From: Paraburkholderia nodosa DSM 21604
Lineage (GTDB): Bacteria > Pseudomonadota > Gammaproteobacteria > Burkholderiales > Burkholderiaceae
Direction: 5' to 3'
NCBI RefSeq assembly: GCF_000519185.1
Contig: NZ_JAFA01000045.1
Span: 1 to 64,000 of the forward strand
DNA length: 64,000 nt
Part shown: in pieces, positions 17,860 through 26,954 of the stretch
Position numbering within the stretch: the stretch's first letter is position 1
How the letters are laid out: every line of letters begins with the position of its first letter
Notes under the pieces: generated by a model
Seen by the model: only the letters and a program-made list of their open reading frames with translations
What the model was told of the DNA's origin: nothing
Database searches by the model: none
Translations under genes and position numbers: made by a program

Positions 17860-18558
17860 ATGACGAATGCCGATCCCCACGAGCTGCAGAAATTCAGCGA
17901 TCTCGCTCATCGCTGGTGGGACCCGAACGCCGAATTCAAGCCGCTGCACGAACTCAACCCCATTCGCCTGAGCTGGATAGACAGCCATGCGCATCTGCCG
18001 TCCAAGCGTGTGCTCGACATCGGCTGCGGCGGCGGCATTCTCTCCGAATCGATGGCGGGGCTTGGCGCAACCGTGAAAGGCATCGACCTGTCGCGCGAGG
18101 CGCTCGGCGTGGCCGACCTGCATAGCCTCGAGAGCGGCGTGACAGTGGACTACGAGCTGATCGCGGCCGAAGCGATCGCCGAGCGCGAACCGGCGTCGTT
18201 CGACGTCGTGACCTGCATGGAAATGCTCGAACACGTGCCGCAGCCCGCCGAAGTCGTGAAGGCCTGCGCAACGCTCGTGAAGCCAGGCGGCTGGGTGTTC
18301 TTTTCGACGCTCAATCGCAACGTAAAGTCGTATCTTCTCGCCGTGATCGGCGCGGAATATATTGCGCAGATGCTGCCCAAGGGCACGCATGACTACGCGC
18401 GCTTCATCCGCCCCTCGGAGCTTGCCGCGTTCGTACGCGACGCCGGCATGCACGTCGCCGAGATCAAGGGCATCACGTATAACCCGCTCACGCGGCACTT
18501 CGCGCTTTCGAACGATTCCAGCGTCAACTACATGATCGCTTGCCGGCGCGGCGCCTGA
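17860..18558 (+). CDS. ubiG: Bifunctional 2-polyprenyl-6-hydroxyphenol methylase/3-demethylubiquinol 3-O-methyltransferase
   Basis: UbiG performs both O-methylations in ubiquinone synthesis using SAM. The 232-aa protein has the class I methyltransferase motif VLDIGCGGGILSE near residue 50, the post-I acidic residue in VKGIDLSREAL, and CMEMLEHVPQP. The lipid-contacting loop YLLAVIGAEYIAQMLPKGTHDY is also present. The start at 17860 (MTNADPHELQKFSDLAHRWW) matches the family; upstream residues in the same frame do not. Confidence 0.96.
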   Translation: MTNADPHELQKFSDLAHRWWDPNAEFKPLHELNPIRLSWIDSHAHLPSKRVLDIGCGGGILSESMAGLGATVKGIDLSREALGVADLHSLESGVTVDYELIAAEAIAEREPASFDVVTCMEMLEHVPQPAEVVKACATLVKPGGWVFFSTLNRNVKSYLLAVIGAEYIAQMLPKGTHDYARFIRPSELAAFVRDAGMHVAEIKGITYNPLTRHFALSNDSSVNYMIACRRGA

Positions 18559-18644
18559 CGGCGTTTGCGCGAGCGGCGCCGCCGGTTCCCCCTGCTCCGG
18601 CGGCATTTCCTGCACATCGGCGCGCCGCGCCATCGCTTCCAGAC

Positions 18645-19376
18645 ATGAACTCACCCACGAACGCCCAATTTGCCGCGGACAGCGCCGCAGCGCTTGCCGC
18701 CTGTGACGCCGTGCTGTTCGACTTCGACGGCACGCTCGCCGACACGGCCCCCGACCTCGCCGCCGCCGTCAACCAGATGCGCCACGCGCGCGGCCTCGCA
18801 CCCGCGCCGCTCGAGAAGCTGCGTCCGCTCGCTTCGGCGGGCGCGCGCGGCCTGATTGGCGGCGCGTTCGGGATTGGCCCCGACGATCGCGAATTTGCCG
18901 CCATGCGTGAGGAGTTTCTCGCCAACTACGCGGCGAATCTGCGCATCGAGACGGCGCTCTTCGCGGGCATCGACGCAGTGCTCGACGACCTCGACGCCCG
19001 CGGCGTGCGCTGGGGCATCGTGACCAACAAGGTCGCCCGTCTCACCGAGCCGCTCGTGAAACTGATGCACCTGGACACGCGCGCGAGCTGCGTGGTCAGC
19101 GGCGACACGACGCCTTATTCCAAGCCGCATCCGGCGCCATTGCTGCACGCGGCCGAGGCGCTCGGCATTGCGCCGCAGCGCGTGGTCTATGTCGGCGACG
19201 ATCTGCGCGACGTGCAGGCGGGCGCCGCGGCGGGCATGGCGACGATCGCCGCCGCCTACGGCTACTGCGGCAACGACGTACCGCCCTCGCAGTGGAACGC
19301 GCAATATGTCGCCGAGACCACGGCGACGCTGTTCGCCCTGCTTCAGCGCATCGGCAAGCCGTCTGAGGCGACGTAA
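18645..19376 (+). CDS. gph: Phosphoglycolate phosphatase
   Basis: Gph is a HAD-superfamily phosphatase that removes 2-phosphoglycolate formed in DNA repair or by oxygenase side reactions. The 243-aa protein has the nucleophile motif LFDFDGTLADTAPD, motif II in IVTNK, motif III Lys in YSKPHPAP, and motif IV GDDLRDVQAGAAAGM. It follows ubiG by 86 nt on the same strand, a common ubiG-gph pairing. A longer in-frame start overlapping ubiG lacks homology-like sequence. Confidence 0.93.
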   Translation: MNSPTNAQFAADSAAALAACDAVLFDFDGTLADTAPDLAAAVNQMRHARGLAPAPLEKLRPLASAGARGLIGGAFGIGPDDREFAAMREEFLANYAANLRIETALFAGIDAVLDDLDARGVRWGIVTNKVARLTEPLVKLMHLDTRASCVVSGDTTPYSKPHPAPLLHAAEALGIAPQRVVYVGDDLRDVQAGAAAGMATIAAAYGYCGNDVPPSQWNAQYVAETTATLFALLQRIGKPSEAT

Positions 19377-19404
19377 AAGCGGCTTTTGATCGCGAACAGC
19401 CCCG

Positions 19405-19425
19405 CGCGCCCTTGAACCGGGCGCG
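19405..19425 (+). other. Perfect GC-rich hairpin between gph and ssrA
   Basis: CGCGCCC and GGGCGCG form a perfect 7-bp stem around TTGAACC. No T-run follows, so it may be a weak terminator for gph or part of the ssrA promoter region. Confidence 0.4.
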
Positions 19426-19469
19426 GTTCGCCTCATATGCCGAACTATGGGATAATTGTTCCTTCCTCT

Positions 19470-19839
19470 GGGGCCGACCTGGTTTCGACAGGGGTTATGA
19501 AGTAATCAGGGCATGCCGAGGACCCGTCACCTCGTTAATCAATGGGAAAAACGTAACTGCAAACGACGAAACGTTCGCACTGGCAGCCTAACGGCCGCCG
19601 TCCTCTGCCTGGCTCACTGACGGGCTAGCGTCGCAAGACCGGTAGCAATACCGCCAGAGGTCATTTACGTCAGTTAAGCCTTGGTGGCGTCACGACGCCA
19701 AGGTCGAAAATTTAGTGAATCGCCGTAGCGCAGCGTGTTCGTCCGCGTCGCTCCGGTTAAATCAAATGACAGAACTACGCATGTAGAACTGCTTATGGAC
19801 TGCTTCTGGACGCGGGTTCGATTCCCGCCGGCTCCACCA
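19470..19839 (+). ncRNA. ssrA: Transfer-messenger RNA (one-piece tmRNA)
   Basis: The 370-nt RNA begins GGGGCCGACCTGGTTTCGAC and ends with the tRNA-like acceptor CCGGCTCCACCA; the CCA is encoded. The T arm GGTTCGATTCC is intact. The resume codon is GCA at 19559, and the reading frame to TAA encodes the tag ANDETFALAA, the expected LAA-type degradation signal. It rescues stalled ribosomes with SmpB. A possible -10, GATAAT at 19451-19456, lies just upstream. Confidence 0.97.
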
Positions 19840-19872
19840 GATATTTCCGGTCGTCCACGACGGACGGACTCG

Positions 19873-19905
19873 AGCCCCGGCGCCGCAAGGCTGTCGGGGC
19901 TTTTT
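19873..19905 (+). terminator. Intrinsic terminator of ssrA
   Basis: AGCCCCG and CGGGGCT pair around a 15-nt GC-rich loop and are followed by TTTTT, 34 nt after the tmRNA 3' end. Confidence 0.8.
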
Positions 19906-19951
19906 GCTTTTGCCACAGTCGTCACGCCGGCCAATCCGCCAAAGCGCACAC

Positions 19952-19993
19952 AAAAAAACTCGCGACAGCCCATTCGGGTCTCGCGAGTTTTTT
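19952..19993. terminator. Bidirectional terminator between ssrA and the convergent small gene
   Basis: AAAAAACTCGCGA and TCGCGAGTTTTTT form a perfect 13-bp stem with A/T runs at both outer ends. It serves both the plus-strand ssrA side and the minus-strand gene ending at 20039. Confidence 0.88.
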
Positions 19994-20038
19994 CCTTATT
20001 CCACAGGCGGCGCAACTTTCGCACGCGCCTCTAGATCA

Positions 20039-20305
20039 TCAATTGTCCTGCGGGCACTGCAGATTACAGCCGTTCTGATCGCCCAGATCGCCACGCTTGC
20101 GTGCGGCAGTCGGCTTGCCATGCTGATACTTGGCCGACGGCGCCGAAGCGGCGAACTGCATTTGCGGATGCTCGTTGAACTTGAACTGATCGCTCAGAAT
20201 GCCACCAGGCACGCCCGGCGAGTTCTGCGCAAAGGCAACGTTGAATGTAGCCAACAACGCTGCCGCCGTAGCGGCAGCAGCACCAACTTTGAGGACAAAT
20301 TTCAT
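20039..20305 (-). CDS. Small exported protein of unknown function
   Basis: The 88-aa product has a clear signal peptide (MKFVLKVGAAAATAAALLAT, cleavage after NVAFA), giving a mature protein of about 62 aa that should lie in the periplasm or outside. The mature part is Gln/Pro/Lys-rich and ends with NGCNLQCPQDN, whose two Cys residues could form a disulfide. No family is recognised. It is convergent with ssrA and shares the bidirectional terminator. Its start has no strong ribosome-binding site, but the signal peptide decides the frame. Confidence 0.7.
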   Translation of the reverse strand: MKFVLKVGAAAATAAALLATFNVAFAQNSPGVPGGILSDQFKFNEHPQMQFAASAPSAKYQHGKPTAARKRGDLGDQNGCNLQCPQDN

Positions 20306-20417
20306 GGTCGATCGGCGCGACGAGCGCGCATCTGAAACGTGAGAGCGAATACAAACTGAAAGTATCACAAAAAGCGCCTCAGTCTGCAGCATAGTCTGGC
20401 CAATCCGTTGCCTTCTA

Positions 20418-21515
20418 TTACAACGCCCGCGCCTCGCCCTCACGCGGCCCGCCCCACGCGGCTTCGAGTTCCACCACGTCGCCACACGCCGCCGGATCGT
20501 ATCCCTCCAGTTGCGCAACGGACGCACGGAACCCCGCGCCGCGCAGCAAACCCAGTACGGTCGCCAGTGGCTCGTGCCCGAGATGACCGCGATCACACGC
20601 AAAATAGTAGTCTTCGTCGGCGATTTCGATGAAATCGAGCCCGAAATGGTGCGCGGCTGGCTCCACGCCGAAACCCACGTCGGCCATTCCGCTCGCCACG
20701 AATGCGGCGATCGCCGAATGCGTGAGCTCCGACGACGCGTAACCGTTCACGCGCTCGGGATCGACGCCAATGCGCGTGAGCAGCAGATCGATCAGCATGC
20801 GCGTGCCCGAGCCCGGCTGCCGGTTCACGAAGCGGATATCGCCGCGCGCGAGGTCGGCAAGACCCGTGACCTGCTTCGGGTTGCCGCGACCGACAAAGAG
20901 TCCCTGCTTGCGCTGTGTGAGATGGATGAGCACGTGCCGGTGTGGGTCGAGCCAGCTGCGGTAGGCGTTGGCACAGGCGGCCCGAAAATCGCCGCGCGGC
21001 AGATGAAAACCCGCCAGATCGCATTCACCGCGCGCGAGCGCCGTGATCGCATCGACGCTGTCGCGGTACTTGATCTCCACGGGCACCTGGTCGGCGACGA
21101 GCGCCGTCACAAGCGCCGCCACCGCGTAGCCGTGCGAAGCATGGATGCGCAGATCCTGCGCATCGGGCGCGAGCCAGCGGTTCAGGTCGCTCGCCACTTC
21201 ACTTGCCAGCGCCTCGAGGTTACCCTGCAGCCGCTCCCCGCACAGGCGCTGCGAGCGCAGCACAGCCTCGCCCAATTCGGAGAGCACGGACCCACGGCCA
21301 CGCGCTTTCGCGATCAACGCGCCCCCCAGGCGCTCCTCCACTTCACGCAAAACGCCCCACGCATGGCGATAGGACAAACCCTTACGCTGCGCGGCCTGCG
21401 CAATGCTTCCTTCCTCGGCGACGAGCGCAAGCAACGGCACAACGTCCGTCAGGCTTGCCTCGCGGCCGTCCGCGTCGCGCACGACTAGCTGCGCATGGCA
21501 CTCGACCTTGATCAT
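20418..21515 (-). CDS. ModE/LysR-like winged-helix regulator with a ligand-binding domain, likely regulator of the fds operon
   Basis: The 365-aa protein has an N-terminal ModE-type winged helix (residues about 1-110; SLTDVVPLLALVAEEGSIAQAAQ then LSYRHAWGVLREVEERLGG). A C-terminal PBP-like domain (about 130-350) resembles molybdate or tungstate binding proteins, with GFHLPRGD, NRQPGSGTRMLIDLLL and SGMADVGFGVEPAA. It is divergent from fdsGBAD, whose alpha subunit is a molybdenum or tungsten enzyme. In Cupriavidus necator a divergent gene, fdsR, controls the same operon, so an equivalent role is inferred. The ligand could be formate, molybdate or tungstate. Confidence 0.8.
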   Translation of the reverse strand: MIKVECHAQLVVRDADGREASLTDVVPLLALVAEEGSIAQAAQRKGLSYRHAWGVLREVEERLGGALIAKARGRGSVLSELGEAVLRSQRLCGERLQGNLEALASEVASDLNRWLAPDAQDLRIHASHGYAVAALVTALVADQVPVEIKYRDSVDAITALARGECDLAGFHLPRGDFRAACANAYRSWLDPHRHVLIHLTQRKQGLFVGRGNPKQVTGLADLARGDIRFVNRQPGSGTRMLIDLLLTRIGVDPERVNGYASSELTHSAIAAFVASGMADVGFGVEPAAHHFGLDFIEIADEDYYFACDRGHLGHEPLATVLGLLRGAGFRASVAQLEGYDPAACGDVVELEAAWGGPREGEARAL

Positions 21516-21559
21516 TATGAAATTTTCCTTCCTATTGCGTCTGCCTTTCCACGGGCCTA

Positions 21560-21628
21560 TTGTTCGGTCAGACAACAAGACAACCGCAGCATAGATGCAC
21601 AGTTTATGAATAACAAGTGCATATATGC
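21560..21628. promoter_or_regulatory. Candidate operators in the regulator/fdsG divergent promoter region
   Basis: The 127-bp gap holds TTGTT-N9-AACAA (21560-21578) and a perfect palindrome GCATATATGC (21619-21628) that ends just before the fdsG ribosome-binding site. Either could bind the divergent regulator. The link is positional only. Confidence 0.35.
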
Positions 21629-21642
21629 CCAGGAGAAGCCCC

Positions 21643-22158
21643 ATGATGGAAGAGACAACTGCTAGCGCGCCGGACGATCTCGTCCTGCGTCACGCGCAAC
21701 CAGGCCGCACGCTGCTTGCGATCCTGCATGCGATCCAGGACGAAGTCGGCTTCGTTCCGCCGGCCACGGTCGTGCCGCTCTCGAAGGCGCTGAATCTTTC
21801 GCGCGCCGAGGTCCACGGCGTGATCTCCTACTATCACCATTTCCGCACTGCGCCGCCCGCGCCGGTCACGGTCCAGCTGTGCCGCGCCGAGGCCTGCCGC
21901 AGCATGGGCAGCGAGGCGCTTGCGCAGCACGTCGAGGCCCATACCGGCTGCCGGTTCGGACAGCATGGCCACGACGCCGAACACGCGCACGCGCAGGAAG
22001 GTCCGGTCGCGCTGGAGTCCGTCTATTGCCTCGGCCAATGCGCGCTCTCGCCCACCATGATGATTAACGGCACGTTGCACGCAAAAGTGACCCCGCAGAA
22101 GTTCGACAAGCTCTACGCTGCCGCGCTCGCGACCGTCCGCACCGAGGAGGCCGCATGA
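21643..22158 (+). CDS. fdsG: NAD-linked formate dehydrogenase gamma subunit
   Basis: FdsG is the NuoE-like subunit that carries one [2Fe-2S] cluster in the soluble formate dehydrogenase. The 171-aa protein has the thioredoxin-like ferredoxin ligands as CRAEAC and, about 55 residues later, CLGQC. A His-rich insert (HGHDAEHAHAQ) lies between them. The ATG at 21643 has AGGAG seven nt upstream, so it is preferred to the ATG at 21625. It overlaps fdsB by 4 nt and is the first gene of the operon. Confidence 0.94.
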   Translation: MMEETTASAPDDLVLRHAQPGRTLLAILHAIQDEVGFVPPATVVPLSKALNLSRAEVHGVISYYHHFRTAPPAPVTVQLCRAEACRSMGSEALAQHVEAHTGCRFGQHGHDAEHAHAQEGPVALESVYCLGQCALSPTMMINGTLHAKVTPQKFDKLYAAALATVRTEEAA

Positions 22159-23714
22159 CACGCATCTACGTTCCCCGTGACTCCTCGGCCCTCGCGCTCG
22201 GCGCGGATGCCATCGCCGAGGCCATCGAACGCGAAGCCGCCGCACGTGGCGCGAGCATCGAACTCGTGCGCAACGGCTCGCGCGGCCTGCTCTATCTCGA
22301 ACCGCTCGTCGAAGTTCAAACGCCCGATGGCCGCGTCGGCTATGCGAACGTCGAACCCGATGAAGTGGGCGCACTCTTCGACGCCGGTTTCCTGCAAGGC
22401 GGCCAGCACGCACGCAGCGTCGGCCTCGTCGATCAGATTCCGTATCTGCGCAAGCAGCAGCGCCTCACGTTCGCACGCATCGGCATCACCGACCCGCTTT
22501 CCACCGACGACTACGCCGCCCACGGCGGCCTCGAAGGACTGCGCAATGCGTTGAAGATGACGGGCGCCGATATCTGCGAAGCACTGGTCGAGTCCGGCCT
22601 GCGTGGCCGCGGCGGCGCGGCGTTCCCGGCCGGCATCAAGTGGCGCACGGTTGCGAATGCGCAAGCCGACCAGAAGTACATCGTCTGCAATGCCGACGAA
22701 GGCGATTCGGGCACGTTCTCCGACCGCCTCGTCATGGAAAGCGATCCGTACGTGCTGATCGAGGGCATGACGATCGCGGGCATCGCAGTGGGCGCGACCG
22801 TTGGCCATATCTATGTGCGCAGCGAGTATCCGCATTCGATCGCTGCGCTCGAGGAAGCCATCCAGCGCGCACGCGCGGCGGGCTGGCTCGGCGATGACGT
22901 GCTCGGCAGCGGCAAGCGCTTCGAGCTGTTCGTGGCCAAGGGCGCGGGCGCTTACGTGTGCGGCGAGGAAACGGCGCTGCTCGAGTCGCTCGAAGGCAAG
23001 CGCGGCATCGTGCGCGCCAAGCCGCCGCTGCCCGCGCTCGCCGGCCTCTACGGCAAGCCCACGGTCATCAACAACGTCATCACGCTCGCCACGGTGCCGA
23101 TCATCTTTGCCAAGGGCGCGGCGTTCTACAAGGATTTCGGCATGGGCCGCTCGCGCGGCACCCTGCCGTTCCAGCTCGCGGGCAACATCGCGCGCGGTGG
23201 GCTCGTGGAGCTTGCGTTCGGCGTGACGTTGCGCGAGCTGATGGTCGACTACGGCGGCGGCACCGCCAGCGGCCGTCCGGCACGCGCCGTGCAGGTGGGC
23301 GGCCCTCTCGGCACCTATCTGCCGGAAAGCCAGTGGGACATTCCCATGGACTACGAAGCGTATGCGGCGGTTGGCGCGGTCGTGGGTCACGGCGGCCTCG
23401 TCGTGCACGACGACACGTCGAATCTCGCCGAACTCGCCCAGTACGCCATGGAGTTCTGCACGCTCGAATCGTGCGGCAAGTGCACGCCGTGCCGCATCGG
23501 CTCGACGCGCGGCGTCGAGGTGATCGCGAAGATCCGCAAGGGCGACACGTCGGAGAAACAGGTCACGCTGCTGCGCGACCTGTGCGACACGATGGTATCC
23601 GGCTCGCTGTGCGCGATGGGCGGCATGACGCCCTACCCCGTGATCTCCGCGCTCAACCATTTCCCAGAAGATTTCGGTCTCGAACCCGTCGCCCAACAAC
23701 CGGCGGCCGCCTGA
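22155..23714 (+). CDS. fdsB: NAD-linked formate dehydrogenase beta subunit
   Basis: FdsB is the NuoF-like diaphorase subunit where electrons reach NAD+. In the 519-aa protein the FMN/NADH site appears as GLRGRGGAAFPAGIKW and GAYVCGEETALLESLEGKRG, and the [4Fe-4S] ligands as ESCGKCTPCRIGSTRG. The N-terminal 110 residues form the thioredoxin-like extension typical of FdsB. It overlaps fdsG by 4 nt and precedes fdsA by 13 nt, so translation is coupled. Confidence 0.95.
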   Translation: MTRIYVPRDSSALALGADAIAEAIEREAAARGASIELVRNGSRGLLYLEPLVEVQTPDGRVGYANVEPDEVGALFDAGFLQGGQHARSVGLVDQIPYLRKQQRLTFARIGITDPLSTDDYAAHGGLEGLRNALKMTGADICEALVESGLRGRGGAAFPAGIKWRTVANAQADQKYIVCNADEGDSGTFSDRLVMESDPYVLIEGMTIAGIAVGATVGHIYVRSEYPHSIAALEEAIQRARAAGWLGDDVLGSGKRFELFVAKGAGAYVCGEETALLESLEGKRGIVRAKPPLPALAGLYGKPTVINNVITLATVPIIFAKGAAFYKDFGMGRSRGTLPFQLAGNIARGGLVELAFGVTLRELMVDYGGGTASGRPARAVQVGGPLGTYLPESQWDIPMDYEAYAAVGAVVGHGGLVVHDDTSNLAELAQYAMEFCTLESCGKCTPCRIGSTRGVEVIAKIRKGDTSEKQVTLLRDLCDTMVSGSLCAMGGMTPYPVISALNHFPEDFGLEPVAQQPAAA

Positions 23715-23727
23715 ACGAGGAACCACC

Positions 23728-26664
23728 ATGTCCGACACGCTCATGTCCCAAGCCGGTGGTTGCGGTTCCGGCAACTGCGCCTGCAAGTCCCAGGCAAAGA
23801 AGCAACGCTCGCCCTTCGACGATACCGATTTCGGCACGCCGCTGGTCCACGCCGACGTGGACGTCACGCTCGAAATCGACGGCCAGTCCGTCACGGTGCC
23901 GGCCGGCACGTCGGTGATGCGCGCCTCCGTCGAGGCCGGCATCAACGTGCCCAAACTCTGCGCCACCGACTCGCTCGAACCGTTCGGTTCGTGCCGTCTG
24001 TGTCTCGTGGAAATCGAAGGCCGCCGCGGCTATCCCGCTTCGTGCACGACGCCCGTCGAAGCGGGCATGAAGGTGCGCACGCAAAGCAACCAGCTGCAGA
24101 AGCTGCGCCGCAACGTGATGGAGCTGTATATCTCCGATCACCCGCTCGACTGCCTCACCTGCCCCGCCAACGGCGACTGCGAGCTGCAGGACATGGCCGG
24201 TGTGACGGGCCTGCGCGAAGTGCGCTACGGCTTTGACGGCGCGAATCACCTGAAAGACAAGAAGGACGAATCGAATCCGTACTTTACGTACGACCCGTCG
24301 AAGTGCATCGTCTGCAATCGTTGCGTACGCGCGTGTGAAGAGACGCAAGGCACGTTCGCGCTGACCATCGCCGGCCGCGGCTTCGAATCGCGCGTGGCTG
24401 CGGGTGCGAGCGAATCGTTCATGGACTCGGAGTGCGTGTCGTGCGGCGCCTGTGTGGCCGCGTGCCCGACCGCCACGCTGCAGGAAAAGACCGTCGTGAT
24501 GCTGGGCCAGGCCGAGCACTCGGTCGTGACGACCTGCGCCTATTGCGGCGTGGGCTGCTCGTTCAAGGCCGAGATGAAGGGCAACGAAGTCGTGCGCATG
24601 GTGCCGCACAAGAACGGCCAGGCGAACGAAGGCCATGCCTGCGTGAAGGGCCGCTTCGCGTGGGGCTACGCGACGCACAAGGACCGCATCAAGAAGCCGA
24701 TGATCCGCGCGAAGATCACCGATCCGTGGCGCGAAGTGAGCTGGGACGAAGCGATCAACTACGCCGCGAGCGAGTTCCGCCGCATTCAGGCGAAGCACGG
24801 GCGCGATTCGATCGGCGGCATCACGTCGTCGCGCTGCACGAACGAGGAAACCTACCTCGTGCAGAAGCTCGTGCGCGCCGCGTTCGGCAACAACAACGTC
24901 GATACCTGCGCGCGCGTGTGCCACTCGCCCACGGGCTACGGTCTCAAGACGACGCTCGGCGAATCGGCGGGCACGCAGACCTTCGCTTCCGTCGATCACT
25001 CGGACGTGATCATGGTGGTCGGCGCGAACCCCACCGACGGCCACCCCGTCTTCGGCTCGCGTCTGAAGCGCCGCGTGCGTCAGGGCGCGAAGCTGATCGT
25101 CGTCGATCCGCGCCGCATCGACATCGTCGACACCGCGCACGTGAAGGCCGAGCATCACCTGCAGCTGCGCCCGGGCACCAACGTCGCGATGATCAACTCG
25201 ATTGCGCACGTGATCGTCACCGAAGGGCTCGTGAATGAAGCGTTCGTGGCCGAGCGCTGCGAAACGCGCGCGTTCGAGCAATGGCGCGATTTCGTCTCGC
25301 TGCCGGAAAACTCGCCCGAAGCGATGGCCGAAGTGACCGGCGTGCCCGCCGAGCAGGTGCGCGCCGCCGCGCGCCTCTATGCGCAGCAAGGCAATTCGGC
25401 GATCTACTACGGCCTCGGCGTCACGGAACACGCGCAAGGCTCGACGATGGTGATGGGCATCGCCAACCTCGCGATGGCCACGGGCAACATCGGCCGCGAA
25501 GGCGTGGGCGTGAATCCGCTGCGCGGCCAGAACAACGTGCAGGGTTCGTGCGACATGGGTTCGTTCCCGCACGAGCTGCCGGGCTATCGCCACGTGGGCG
25601 ATTCGATCGTGCGCGGCGAGTTCGAGGCGGCCTGGAACGTCGCGCTGCAAAGCGAGCCGGGCCTGCGCATTCCGAACATGTTCGAAGCGGCGCTCGACGG
25701 CACCTTCATGGGCCTCTACTGCCAGGGCGAGGACATCGTTCAGTCCGACCCGAACACGCAGCACGTGGCGGCGGCGCTTTCGTCGATGGAATGCATCGTC
25801 GTGCAGGACATCTTCCTGAACGAAACGGCGAAGTACGCGCACGTGCTGCTGCCGGGCTCGTCGTTCCTCGAAAAGGACGGCACGTTCACCAACGCCGAGC
25901 GCCGCATCTCGCGCGTGCGCAAGGTCATGCCGCCGATTGCCGGCTACTCGGACTGGGAAGCGACGATCCTGCTCTCGCGTGCGCTCGGCTACGAGATGGA
26001 CTACACGCATCCGTCGCAGATCATGGACGAGATCGCGCGCCTCACGCCCACGTTCCACGGCGTCTCGTACAAGAAGATCGACGAGATGGGCAGCATCCAG
26101 TGGCCGTGCAACGAAGAAGCGCCCGAAGGCACCCCGATCATGCACATCGACGAATTCGTGCGCGGCAAGGGCAAGTTCGTCATCACGAAGTTCATCGCCT
26201 CGCCGGAGAAGGTCACGCGCCGCTTCCCGCTCCTGCTCACGACGGGCCGTATCCTCTCGCAGTACAACGTGGGCGCGCAGACCCGCCGCACCGAGAATTC
26301 GCGCTGGCACGAGGAGGACCGCCTCGAGATCCATCCGGTGGACGCCGAAGACCGCGGCATCCGCGACGGCGACTGGGTGGGCATCGAATCGCGAGCGGGC
26401 CATACGGTGCTGCGCGCGCAAGTCAGCACGCGCATGCAGCCGGGCGTGGTCTATACGACGTTCCACTTCCCCGAGTCGGGCGCGAACGTCATCACCACGG
26501 ATGCCTCGGACTGGGCCACGAACTGCCCCGAGTACAAGGTGACGGCCGTGCAGGTCAGCCACGTGCAGCAGCCCTCGGAGTGGCAGCGCGAATACTCGCG
26601 CTTCAATACGACCCAGCTCGAGCTGCTGAGCCAGCGCGAACCGCTTACAACCTCAGGGAAATAA
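23728..26664 (+). CDS. fdsA: NAD-linked formate dehydrogenase alpha (catalytic, Mo/W) subunit
   Basis: FdsA oxidises formate to CO2 at a bis-MGD molybdenum or tungsten centre. The order is a Cys-rich tip (GGCGSGNCACKS), a [2Fe-2S] domain (C-x10-C-x2-C-x13-C near residues 80-110), a His-Cys3 cluster (HPLDCLTCPANGDC), two [4Fe-4S] clusters (CIVCNRCVRAC, CVSCGACVAAC) and the catalytic module starting CAYCGVGCS. The metal ligand is Cys-398, followed by His-399 (ARVCHSPTGYG), so this is a non-selenocysteine enzyme. The 978-aa length is normal. Confidence 0.96.
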   Translation: MSDTLMSQAGGCGSGNCACKSQAKKQRSPFDDTDFGTPLVHADVDVTLEIDGQSVTVPAGTSVMRASVEAGINVPKLCATDSLEPFGSCRLCLVEIEGRRGYPASCTTPVEAGMKVRTQSNQLQKLRRNVMELYISDHPLDCLTCPANGDCELQDMAGVTGLREVRYGFDGANHLKDKKDESNPYFTYDPSKCIVCNRCVRACEETQGTFALTIAGRGFESRVAAGASESFMDSECVSCGACVAACPTATLQEKTVVMLGQAEHSVVTTCAYCGVGCSFKAEMKGNEVVRMVPHKNGQANEGHACVKGRFAWGYATHKDRIKKPMIRAKITDPWREVSWDEAINYAASEFRRIQAKHGRDSIGGITSSRCTNEETYLVQKLVRAAFGNNNVDTCARVCHSPTGYGLKTTLGESAGTQTFASVDHSDVIMVVGANPTDGHPVFGSRLKRRVRQGAKLIVVDPRRIDIVDTAHVKAEHHLQLRPGTNVAMINSIAHVIVTEGLVNEAFVAERCETRAFEQWRDFVSLPENSPEAMAEVTGVPAEQVRAAARLYAQQGNSAIYYGLGVTEHAQGSTMVMGIANLAMATGNIGREGVGVNPLRGQNNVQGSCDMGSFPHELPGYRHVGDSIVRGEFEAAWNVALQSEPGLRIPNMFEAALDGTFMGLYCQGEDIVQSDPNTQHVAAALSSMECIVVQDIFLNETAKYAHVLLPGSSFLEKDGTFTNAERRISRVRKVMPPIAGYSDWEATILLSRALGYEMDYTHPSQIMDEIARLTPTFHGVSYKKIDEMGSIQWPCNEEAPEGTPIMHIDEFVRGKGKFVITKFIASPEKVTRRFPLLLTTGRILSQYNVGAQTRRTENSRWHEEDRLEIHPVDAEDRGIRDGDWVGIESRAGHTVLRAQVSTRMQPGVVYTTFHFPESGANVITTDASDWATNCPEYKVTAVQVSHVQQPSEWQREYSRFNTTQLELLSQREPLTTSGK

Positions 26665-26668
26665 GGCG

Positions 26669-26908
26669 ATGAAAGCTGATCACTTGATCGAAATGGCGAA
26701 CCAGATAGGCATGTTCTTCGACTCGCTGCCCGATCGCGAGGAAGCGCTCACGGGCATCGCGGAGCACATCCGCAAGTTCTGGGAGCCGCGCATGCGCCGC
26801 ACACTGCTCGCCGCGCTCGATGGCGAAGGCGAGCAGGCGGGCTTCACGGAGATCGTGCTCGCCTCGCTCACGAAGTATCGCGAGGCGCTGGTGCCCGCGG
26901 CGGCTTGA
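26669..26908 (+). CDS. fdsD: Formate dehydrogenase delta subunit
   Basis: FdsD is a small helical accessory subunit needed for an active complex. The 79-aa protein (MKADHLIEMANQIGMFFDSL, then REEALTGIAEHIRKFWEPRM) matches this family throughout. It starts 4 nt after the fdsA stop. The maturation gene fdsC (an FdhD homologue), which stands between fdsA and fdsD in Cupriavidus, is missing here, so sulfuration must come from a copy elsewhere. Confidence 0.93.
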   Translation: MKADHLIEMANQIGMFFDSLPDREEALTGIAEHIRKFWEPRMRRTLLAALDGEGEQAGFTEIVLASLTKYREALVPAAA

Positions 26909-26954
26909 GCCGCGCGAGCCGTCCCGTCACATGAGGCGCACGGCGCCGCGCGGT

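Noticed and set aside
19674..20024. Minus-strand frame with GAGGNRTRVQKQ-like sequence
   Set aside because: This is the reverse reading of the tmRNA 3' end, a common false gene.
23653..26562. Very long open frame (about 970 codons) opposite fdsA
   Set aside because: High GC with strong third-position bias opens the antisense frame. The product is Arg/His/Ala-rich and fits no family, while the plus strand is a clear FdsA.
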